Notes under the pieces: generated by a model | Database searches by the model: none | What the model saw: only the letters and a program-made list of their open reading frames with translations | What the model was told of the DNA's origin: nothing | Made by a program: the position numbers and the translations under genes | Shown: positions 12,401-24,400 of the stretch, piece after piece | How positions within the stretch are numbered: the stretch's first letter is position 1 | Layout of the letters: each line of letters starts with the position of its first letter | Assembly (NCBI GenBank): GCA_028023455.1 | Contig: JAQFVV010000055.1 | Span: 4,308,030 to 4,372,029 of the forward strand | From: Epiperipatus broadwayi | Lineage: Eukaryota; Onychophora; Udeonychophora; Euonychophora; Peripatidae | Length of the DNA stretch: 64,000 bases | Direction of reading: 5' to 3'

Positions 12401-15400
12401 AATCATTAATATTTCATTTACAATGATCTAATATACACAGACATTAGACTCATCACAAGATCTTATATATCATTAGTAGAAACCATGCACTGGAAATTAT
12501 CAATATATAATACTCTGGGTAGATATTTATGCATACAAGATTATATAGATCACACTGGTAACCACAAAATGTGTATAACGGGAAAAAATACAGTTACACT
12601 ATCAAATTATGGTTATAATTAACAGTATTTTAAAACATGGAATGAAATTCAATTACGTATGAAATTATAAAATAAAAAGAAAAGCATATGAATTTTTCTT
12701 GTTTTTAACGTTCGTTGTGTGAAAATTCTAACAGAAAGACTTAAAAAGTGTTCAACAGAGATAATTTCTTTATTACTATTTAAAAATATATAAACAGTGA
12801 TTATTTTGATATCAGACAAAATATTTTTTTTAGGATAGATTATAAGTTTATTAATATGGATTGTTGCAAAATAAAAAAAATTATCTTAGTGTGAATGAAC
12901 AATTTTGTGATAAAATACATATTTCCGTAAACAAGAGTAGCTTTCTATTCTGGTGCCATGTATTGTAAGGTTGGTAATTACCAGATGGCAGTCATCATCA
13001 TCATCATCATCAACCATTATCAATCCACTGCAGGATGAAGGTCTCTCCAAGTTTAATCCATCTTCTCCGATCTTTAGCATCTCTTCTCCACAACACCCCT
13101 GCACATTTTCTTATTTCATCCATCCATCTCACATGGGGTCTCTTTCTGGGTCTTTTACAATCTCTTGGAATCCAGTTTAAAATTTCAATTGTCCATCTAT
13201 TATCATCTCTTCTAGCAATATGTCCAGCCCAACTCCATTTCAATCTTTTAATTTTTTCAATAAGGTCAGTAACACCTGTTTGTTGTCTTACCCATACATT
13301 GCATTTTCGATCTCTTCTTGTTACTCCCAACATACATCTCTCCATACTCCTTTGAGTGGTCTGAAGTCTCTGTATTGCTCTTCTATTAAGTGTCCAAGTC
13401 TCAGATCCATAAGTAAGAACTGGTAAAACACATTTGTTAAAAACCATCCTTTTCAAACACATAGGCATATTTCCTTTTAGTATCAAGTTATTTCTACCAA
13501 AAGCACTCCAACCAAGTTTAATTCTATGATTAATTTCCTCCATTATGTTTCCATCTGTATTAATAATCTGACCAAGGTATTTGTAACTGTTAACTTCTTC
13601 TAATTCTTCATAATCAATCTTTATTTTCATATTTTGAGCAAATCGATTAAACATTACTTTAGTCTTTTTAACATTTATCTTTAGTCCTACTTTTCTACTT
13701 TCATCTGCTAACTACTGCAACATTTCCTGCAGCTCTGAAGCATTATTTGCAAAAACAATACATCATCTGCAAAATCTAAATGACTTAAATACTCTCCATT
13801 TACTTTCACTCCTTTAGTTTCCCATTTTAATCCACAAAATACTTCTTGCAGCACTGCTGTAAAGTTTTGGAGATATGGAGTCACCTTGTCTTACACCTTT
13901 CTCAATGTTGATTTTTCCAGTATCATTATGTAATCTAATTGTTGCTGTTGCATTTTTATAAATATTCTTTAAAATATGACAATATCCTGGATCTATACCT
14001 TGATGATCCAATGCTTTAATCACTGAAGAAATGTGTATAGAATCGAATGCCTTTTCATAATCTACAAATCCAAAACATAATGACAACTCATATTCGTTTG
14101 TCCTTTCTATGACTTCTCTCAATACCTGGATATGATCTATTGTACTAAAACCACTTTTAAATCCAGCTTGTTCTCTCGGTTGGTGGAAATCCAAAGTTCT
14201 CTGTAGACGAGTTGTAATTATCTTGGTAAAAATTTTATATAAAACTGATAATAGGCTGATAGGTCTGTAATTTCTAATATCTTCTTTATCACCTTTTTTA
14301 AATATTAATATTATTACTGCATTCTTCCAATCTTCCGGTACATCTTTATCATTTAGACATTTGGTATATAACTTTGCTAAAATTGTTTCTATTTCTTCAC
14401 CTGCTTCTTTTAATATATCAATTATAATTCCATCATTTCCTGGAGCCTTTCCTTTCTTCATACACTTAATTGCATGTCTCACTTCTTCATTTAAAATTCT
14501 GGGCAATTCGGAAGATGTAATAGATATAGGAGGTACTTGTTCTTTATTACTAGATAATTCTTGATAAAAATCTTCTACCAATTTCATGATGTCATCTCTC
14601 TTTTTAGTAATAATTCCATCTTTTTTTCTTATTGCAGATATAAATTTCCTACCAATACCAAAATGTTGTTTAACATTTTTGAGACTTTTATTTTCTTCTA
14701 CAGCTTTCCTTGCTATTTCACAGTTATACTTTCTTATATCATTTTCAACTCTTTTCCGTACCATTTTACAAAATTCGAGATATTCAATTCTTTTTAATAC
14801 ATCATTTTTGTATATCTTCATATTCCTTCTTTTCTTCATAAATTCTCTAGTCTCAGTAGAAATTTTATTAGTCAATTGCTGCTTTTTTCTACCAGCTATG
14901 TTTGTTGCAGTTTTTAAAAGTGTATCAGTTATTTTCATATTAATTTCATTCAAATCTGAATCATGTTCAAAATCTCCTAACACTTGAAACCTATTTGTAA
15001 GTTCTAATTTAAATTCATTAGAATGTTTCTGAAGATTAGGAATATCAACTGTAAATATTGTTTTTCTTAATAATTTTTGTCTCTCTAGTTTTACATTAAC
15101 ACGTAACTTACACCTTACTAATCGATGATCACTTCCTGTGTTAAATTTATTAAGAACGTTACAATCTTGAAATATGTATTTCCTGTTAGTCAAAATATAA
15201 TCCAATTCTGCTGTACCTTCATTTGGATGCTTCCATGTCCATTTCCTTTTAACATTTTTCTCAAAAAATGAATTCATAATATAAAGTTTTTCTTTTTCTG
15301 CAAACTCCACAAGTCTATGTCCTCTCTCATTTCTATTACCATAACCAAAATTACCTACAGCAATTTCATCTTTCATTTGTCTACCAATTCTAGCATTAAA

Positions 15401-18400
15401 GTCTCCCATAACAATTTTAAAATGTTGTTTACTCTGATCAAAAGCCTTTTGTACATCCATATAAAAATCTTCTACTACTTCATCACTATGAGAACTTGTT
15501 GGGGCATAAACCTGAATTATCTGCATTTGGTATCTGCTATTAAGTTGTATAACTAATCTTGCCACTCTGTCCGATACACCATCAATCTGCAATTTACTCA
15601 CTATCCCCAGATCAATTTTCTGACTTTTATCTTTATCCAAGAGGACTACGTACTCAAACCTGGAATGTTTGTAGTTATGCAGTTAACAATCATCTTTAGA
15701 TCTGGACGCAGGACTCAAACCTAGAATGTATGCAGTTATGTCGTTAACAGTCATCTTTAGCTCATTAACAAGCTCATAGTTTGAAATTTTAAAAAAACTC
15801 TCTAAGAATTTGAATCCAAGCCAACTTATTATATAGTTATATAGATCGGAGAACATGTCAGTAATTATATATTTTAATATCCTCAACTCCATTTAAACTG
15901 TAAGCTAGTAAAATATATAGTTATTGATCAAGTGTCAGAGGTTGACTTTATTCAAAATTTCAGACCTTTGGGGATTTTTTTTTAAATTTCATATTATCTT
16001 GATAGTAAACAAAAGAATTGAAAGTATCTGCCAGAAGCATAACTATGTTAATTGTAGCTTTGTACCTCAAATCTTCATTAATAAAAGCAAAAGTCAGACA
16101 GAACCTGATCTGGGAATGAAATTAAATTGTAATTACTACCATTTTGTATCTGCTGATTATTCAACCATAACAATTTGATGGGGCTCAAATAAAGAGAATA
16201 TTGTAGCAAATGAAATAATCAAATCACGCCTTGGCATTTCGTACTATCAATCAAATTTGAATAAAATGATAAATTTTATTGAAAAGATCTATGAATTATA
16301 AATGATTACGAGAGCACATTTTCTATATAACGAATAAAAGAGAAATTGTAGATATAATTGTAATTGGTTATTGCTGCTGATATGTAATAAGTTCCATAGG
16401 ATATAAGCAATGTTTTGCTGAAGAGTTATCTTCCTAAAGAAATATTAAATATGGTGTAACCTGAATGAAAATGACCATATAAAATCAGTTCAAGCAACCA
16501 ATAGAGATTTTAGATGTCTAAATAATGCATCACAAAGATTAAAATGGTGGTTTATTAGTCATCTGGGCATTACAGTTTAAGCAACAAAGATGATTGGAAT
16601 TATTAGTAAATGATATATAGGACAGTTTGGAAGGTTGCATTAGATCCTAAGATCTAGGTGCAGTGCTCTCAGATCCAAGGTTCCTCACTGACGAAGGCCC
16701 CAAGCCAAAAACTAGTCTAGGGATATTGGATGAGTAGGCACTAGATGGGGATTTTATGCACAAGTCTTCTGGCATCCATTGATTACTCTAGCTTGCAGTG
16801 AGTCACAATACGTATAGTGAGTTTTAACTGTTTTAATATCAGTTTGGATAAATGAGTCCAAGTGAGTTACAAAGGGCAAGATGCCAGCTTATGAGCCCGT
16901 CACTTTGAGCTCTGAATGATTATAAGAATTGGGAACCTGAAATGGTAATTGTCATAAGTAAATTAATGCCAGATCAGATGATTGTAATATTGTAGCTGCA
17001 GATGAAAATTCTTCAGCGACAAAATAACTACTGCCTTTGTGTGGCAGTCAAAAGAATTACATGATGGATCAGAACATGAAATAAAATGACCAAATTAAAT
17101 AATAAAAATATGGACTATTGTTTAATTAGTAGTACTAATTGTATTAAAAAATAATAGAATGATTTGTTGCACAAGCGATGGAAGTCACAGAATTGGATGG
17201 AAATCCAAAGATCACCAGTTCCTAAGTTGACCACTCACCAGTTCTCTAAACCACACAGGACATTATTCTCAGATTAATAATGTAAATAGATTCGCAACTC
17301 TTGTTCCTATCGATACTTTTTGTAAAATACAATTTAATATTGTAACTAGTGTTTTACTTTCTTCTTGTGGTGAAAGTAATGTTGTTTAACTTTCTGTGCG
17401 AGTGCAACTCAAACAGAAGGTGAACAAGTACAGTGATAACCGACTTTATGGTAAAATAAATTAATAAATGTCAAATTTAGTTTATATGTGTGCAAATTGT
17501 CTGTTGACTACTTATTTATTGTGATGTTTAGATAAACGATATTTTGTCACCAATTGTAGAATGGGTTTAGAAACCTTGAGGAATTTTATGAGTAAAATAT
17601 TTATCCAAGGCCCCTGTCCAAAATAATAAATACAGTGGAGATTCTACTATTAGTTGCAAATGATCTACAATCAACAGAACTAAGTGAGCATTAATCATGC
17701 ACATGAGTTAGATCAAAACAATGCAAAGCTGCTTTTTTGATACATCTTATATTTGAAAAATACACGGGTATACAGTTATGTAAAAACACCATATAATAAC
17801 ATCAAGATTGTTTCTTTCCAATAATAAATAAGTAGATAAATTAATTTATACTTTGTTTTCAATCCAAAAGAATTACGGCAATTAATTTCTACATGTATTT
17901 TTTTTTTTAATTAATCTCAAAATAATATCTGAAATCAGACAAAAAAGTCCCAACACAGTAATGTTATTAAAATAAAAATGTATTTTTAAAAGCAAAAACA
18001 AAAAAGAACTTGTTCGTTTCCAATAAAAAATAAGTAGATAAATTAATGTAGACTTAATTTTTTTTTATATAAATATAATGACAGACATCGGACAATAAAG
18101 AAATGGGACAATAATTAATGTAGACTTTTTTTTTTGTAATACCATAAATTGGACAATAAAAAAAGGCCGGCCAGGTAATGTTATATTTATGGGTATTAAA
18201 GAGTGTAAAGCGCCACCAGGCGGCTTGTGTGGTCTAAAGAATAAGTACCGAATTAAAATATCTAATAAACATTTTAATCAAATTGTAATTTTATTTTTTC
18301 ATTTGAAAAAATCAAAACCTCTAGGTGAGCCACATAAACTCTCACTGTAAGTTTCATGTCCTCAAATTTTGGACTGCTCTCAATGGAACATCTAGTTACC

Positions 18401-21400
18401 GGTGCATTAAGTTATCTAAAAGATGATCAAAGAATGAAGTGCACCATGACATTTTTTAAAATCTAAAATCGCAAAATGTTATGAATAAAATTTAATATAA
18501 CTATTGTTGTAAGCAGTTTAGTACAGTGGCAAACTGAAAACTCAAAAGCTAACAGTTTCCGGATCAATTCCTAGTAAGGAAAGTGAAAAAAATTTCAGTT
18601 CAGTTGAAAAAACTGTTGTGCTCAACCAATTTTAGTATTCAAATGTCACATGATCTCTCAAGCAACTGATCATATAATTTATTAATAAAAATGTTAAAAC
18701 ATTGCAATAAATGAAAACAAACCACTGCAAAGCTATAATGCACTCAACAGTATTTACTAGACTTCACCAAAAGTATGATTAATCTATTTCATATCATCTA
18801 CTGTGAATGATACATCAATCTTGTTATGTACGAATATCTTTTTAAATATACAATTTAAGCCTCATTCTTGATCTCAAATTACAGTTTTTTAAGATCCCTG
18901 AGAATTTAAGGATAGAATAATGGTAAGATTTAGTATCTGAAGGTCATTACATTCACACAGAAATCTTATGCATTAAATAAACATTGTTCAACATAAATTA
19001 AGAACAGCTGGACAACTGAAAAGTGTCAGAAGTTGGGTAAGCTTTTTCAGAAAAGCGATAGTTGCACAAATTAATATCAAGTGTATGTACAAGAAAAGAC
19101 AGATAGAATTAAAAAAAAAAAAAATTTTTTTTTGTCTTTCAGGGTCATGGTTGAAATATATTATTTGATGAGAATAGACATGAAGATTACAGGGGTCACT
19201 AATTGTTTTATTAAGTTAAATCTTGACTAGGTGAATATGACATCAGATTAGAAAATACAACAATTTAATGCCACACACACTAATGGTAAGTAGTATATCC
19301 AACCAAAAAAAAATTTAGGATTATTTCAAAAAAGTTCCACCATTTCTGGAATTTCAAATAAATGATGTAGGACGGTAATTTTCTAGCAATTTCAGAATAC
19401 CACTAGAGTCAATAAAATATCACATGACTTCAGTTCGCCCAATGTTATTTCAGCACCACATCTATGCCACCTACTGTAGACTTTAGTAAACAATAGATGC
19501 AGGTGATAATGCTTAATAAATTCTTATCCAAGACTGTCCTATCCAATAATCCTCAGACTAGTTTCAAGCTTATGGCTTTCATCAGTGAGAAGTTTTGGAT
19601 TTCAGACCAGTGTCTGGACTTACGCCTTTCCTCTGCTAGTCATCATTTACCTTTCTTGTATCACTATCACGATTAATTAGCCCAATTTGAAAAACATCTA
19701 AATGTTTTCACAGGTAAATTGGTTAAGATTGAAGACATTTATATGTTTTCCAAATTGGGCTAATATAATATAGCTTGATAGAGAACCAGAAAGATCAATG
19801 ATGGCTGGCAGATGGTAAGCGTATTAAATCCTAAAGATCCAGACACTCATCTAAAACCAAAGTTCCACACTGATGAAAGCCACAAGCTTGGAACTAGCCT
19901 GGGGATCTATTATTTACTATAGCTTACAGTAAGTCGCATAGATATAGGTAATAAAAAGATGAATTAGCAATTATTTAATTATTTCAAGCATTAAAACAAC
20001 AGTGCAACTAAACAATTCTTATTGCAATCTCTGTATAATCCTTTATAATACAAAAATAGTGACAGCAAGGACAATCGTAATTCCATGTGGAAGTTCTACA
20101 TTCCTTTCCCTTAGATATAATATTTATGGATATTTAAAAAAACTGCTTTTGGTAAAAGTTTGGTGAATAACTTAGGTATCGGAAGGGATATTTACGATCT
20201 ATCCAAAAAAGCCGATGTTCTAGTTGAAAATGACCACTAGCACATCAGACAAAGGAATGCCCATTGTCCATATGCTCCTGTGTGACAATGAAGATACAAT
20301 TCATAGATGATCCATTATATTAAAATTTTACTGAGAGTTTGCATCATCTTGGTATATGTCATGAAGCAGAAATAAAATAGAGTTGATTAGGAGGAGAATC
20401 AACTTATATATCCAGAGTTCATCCAGTGCTTTAGTGAATCAATAGTCAATGGTCATCTCCATTCCCAATCTAAAGACAAGGAATAGTGTTTGTCATTTCT
20501 GATTCCAAATTTCTTGTTATATCAGAAATAACAGATAAATAGTCATATAAAATATATGACTGTGTACAAGAAAGCAGATCATTCTAGTGCCATCTAGTGT
20601 AAGCTTGATTAATCAGTGACTACCAATTTCTTACAATTTAAATCCCCATCCGCAGAATGGCTTTTCGCTTTGGTTTCTATAAATGAGGATTTGGATTCAA
20701 AGTTGGCAGAATTCAGATATGCACTGAGCAATCAAACTCATTTTAGCTATCAAGCAATCAGCCTAACGGTTATGCCAAGTTACTCTGCTTGAATAGTAAA
20801 GATCTGAATCAGTTCTATGAGATTAATACCAGTAATAATAATGATAGCAAACCGTCAATTCACTTTAAAAGAATATAAGTTGAATTTGATGCTCAAAAAT
20901 ATAGGTCAAACATGTCTCCCTGAGGACATGAGAAAAAAATACAATCTTAAATTATCTATTCATTAAAGCATCTAATACTTGGGAGGATGTATCTCATTAA
21001 GGTCTGTTTTCGAAAAACACATTATTTACTCCTAAGATCAAAGGACGTATAGAAACTGTATGATAGCCATGCATTTGTAATGTCTCACAAACTTATCATA
21101 TTGCTTGTATTTGTGAGCATGATCGTCTTCTGATGTACTACAGTTGAGATATAATGAATTTTAAACAAAAAAAATTTCACACTTCCTCTTTCATTTTTTT
21201 AACAAAGCTTTTAATTAAGATGTTTCTGACAGCTTTCTACTAGTCTTCTTCAGAGTGATAAAATAAAATTGCGTACTTTTTTTATTTATATAAACATACA
21301 AATAATTTTATTTTGATGTTTTTTACATCTCTAAACATCGCATGATCCTAAGATCTAGATGCAGTGCTCTCAGATCCAAGACTCCTCACTGATGAAAGCC

Positions 21401-24400
21401 ACAAGCTAGAAACCAGTCTGGGGATATTGGATAAGTAAGTACTAGATAGGAATTTTATGCACAAGCCTTCGGGCATCCATTGTTTACTCTGGCTTGCACT
21501 GGGTGGCACTACTGTATGGAGAGTTTTGCCTGTTTTAATGTTTTTTTACACACAAGCATATTTTCTCTTTCTATAATTGTTCACGTATTTGTTTTTAATT
21601 TTCAGATCTATTTAATATCGTAACCAAATGACATTTTGTAAATGTATACGCAATTTGTTTATTACGACTTCTAAATGTCTCAAAAGTCATATGCATCAAA
21701 TAAATTATTAAAAAGTTAAAAAATAATAACAATTGTAAGATAAAAATTTATTGAAATTCTTTATTGTAAAATAAAATTGATTATTGAAAATACCAAATTG
21801 CTATGGAAACCAGTTGCAAAATAGATGGCAAAACTGCAAAAACACTCTTAATTAAACTCGTCTACTTTTCTAATAAAAGTGAGGGGAAATTTTCTTATTT
21901 GGACTGCTTGTACAATGGAAGCTAAGAAAATTTTAATGCTTATCTATGTGGATATAATGCAGTTTGGGGTAAGGCTTCAGAGTGCCTCACCCTTAAACTT
22001 CCACTGATGTAGCTTAGTATACAGCTGTAAATATAAAAATGCCTTAGTAATTAGCAATGATTCTCGCGATCTAATATGCGACTACGGAGTATGACACTTG
22101 ATATGATAATTATTGCACAAAGGAACCTGCCATCTAATTAAATGTTTGTCAAACTAAAATAATCTGCTATAAATGAATTAATAAATTATATACATTCGAT
22201 ATCCTCAACCACAAGAAAAGGAACTTAATGGAAATAAACCACGAGTAAATTAAAAATATTAAATAAGGATCTTTATGTACAGACATTTGGTTCGATTCAA
22301 AGTCCCTCAAGCGTGAAATAAAATTGAATTCAAATGGATATAAAATAGGTAAATTAAAAAAAACTTGTATAAATTGCTATGAATAAATAAAGATTTTCTG
22401 TCACGAGTTTATATTAGTATGTAGATCTAAATATATAAATTGTTATTTTATATATGTTAATTAAAATTAGTGTTGTTATTAATACTTTGTTGCTCATTTA
22501 TTTCTCATCCGAATTCGAAGTAGATTATTTTACTTTGTCTTTTATATTGTTAATGTGGAAAGGATACGGGTCAGGCAACATGACTGGATCTGCACAAAGG
22601 CTTGTCCTTTAGTGGACTCAGTTTGGTCATTATCTGTGACTATTATAAATTAGTTAAAAATAAAAATTGTATAGTTATTTCACCATGTAGCATGTAACCA
22701 TTTGGTATTCGTATTCTCCCAGACTGAATTAATCCATGAATATTTTATGTTTTATTATATTTTTTATCAATTACCAGTAGTGGTGTATTACCATTACAAT
22801 ATAGATGTGCATATGCTTGTATGTCGAACAAATATTTTTACAGTTCTACTCTTTAAAACCATGTAAGTATTTTTGTATATTTATTTACAAATTTTATTTA
22901 GTACCTACAATAAATTAAATTCTGAAAAAGACTGTTAGTCAGTTGAAAGATTGGAAAGAAAACAATAATAGCAAAAGGCATTAAAGAATATTGTGATATT
23001 CAACACAAGCATTGAAAAAACATAAAATAAAATCAATCATTGTAATACCATTAAATTATTTATTAATATAAATAAAATAAATAGTGGTATTAATGACAAA
23101 CTATCACACAATACACAGCCATTGGTTGAAGAAATCAACACACATACATAATAAACATTGAATTCCATATAAATTTGAATTTAATGTGCTTTTTATTATA
23201 GCTTTCTTTGCTTTAGTTTTGACTGAACTGCAATTTTCATTAGAAATCTTCTTTAAGTTTAAATAAAAAATGTCAACTAACTTAAATTTTTTACTCAAAC
23301 TTAAAAAAGTTATGATGAAGACTACAGATCAGTCGAAACTGTAAACAAAAAATGCTGTAATAAAAACTGTGTTGTTAGCCGAGAGGTTAGTGCAGCTGCC
23401 TTGCAAGCAAGCAGTTGGTTGCAGACGGTTGTTGTGGGTTCGCCTCCTGGCCGATGCTATGACATATGAAAAAAAAAACAAGACAAAATGATTAGAAGAC
23501 TTCACGACATAGTGAACTTACCACATTATTATAATCTTCAGGAACATCTACATGAAACTTAAATTTTCCTCCCTGCCAATAACCTTCATCAGGATTAATT
23601 GACAAGTCAAAGATATGCAATTTATTTGGATCATCAAATGTAACTGTACAGGTGACTGGTAATGTGGTTTCCATATCTTGAACCTCTAACAAAGGAAAAT
23701 ATAAATATAAAAATGCTATTAGGAAGACTAATTTATTATATTAATTTTACTTCCGAGCCATCTACTGTAATCTTAAGTAATCAACTGATGCTAAATAATC
23801 ATATCATAACCAAATAACTTATTTAGTTTCTGGTTATTCATCATCAATACAGTGAGTTTGAACACCCCACACACATTCTCTTTTCATGCAATTATTTATA
23901 GCTTTTATTACAGGAGTGTGTCTCAATTTTATAAATTACAATTCAAACTAATAATGTGGGAATCAGTTATCCTATAGTTTTGAATCAAATCTAATTCGCT
24001 TGCATAATTATATACAGTAAATAAACTCTGAAATAAAATATAAACAGAGAAAATCATATGATGCTCTGTTTAATATAATTCAGAATGTTTATCTTTCTTT
24101 CATTCAATGAACTTGGAAATAAAATAATATAGCTATGGTTACAATTATTAAAATTGCTCTATTATATTCATGAATTTTAACAATAAATTAAGATATGATA
24201 TTTTTACTCGACTAAAAAAATATAAAATTCAATCTATTAGACAAAATTTAATGTGAACCAAACTTGTGAATATTAAATAAAGATTTGTATTTTTAAAACT
24301 TGGATTTTTTTTTAACCACTGAATGATAAAAAATCAAGTCAGATATCACATGACCTAATTTTAATAAAGCTCATATTTATAAATGTTATACATAGAGCTC

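Noticed and set aside
12966-13012. ATC/ATG trinucleotide run as an independent microsatellite
   Set aside because: It is the 3' tail of the RTE element and occurs at the same place in copy 2.
13035-13355. Plus-strand open frames across both RTE copies (for example 13035-13355, 14586-14987, 31568-31888, 33123-33524)
   Set aside because: Antisense shadows of the LINE ORFs; they repeat in both copies and have no domain.
15597-15640. Methionine at 15640 as the true start of the RTE ORF in copy 1
   Set aside because: The first codons do not match the intact copy; the endonuclease N-terminus is missing, so the start is fortuitous.
23492-23521. Open frame continuing past UBE2F exon 2
   Set aside because: Runs over a perfect GTAAGT donor; homology to UBE2F stops exactly at the donor.
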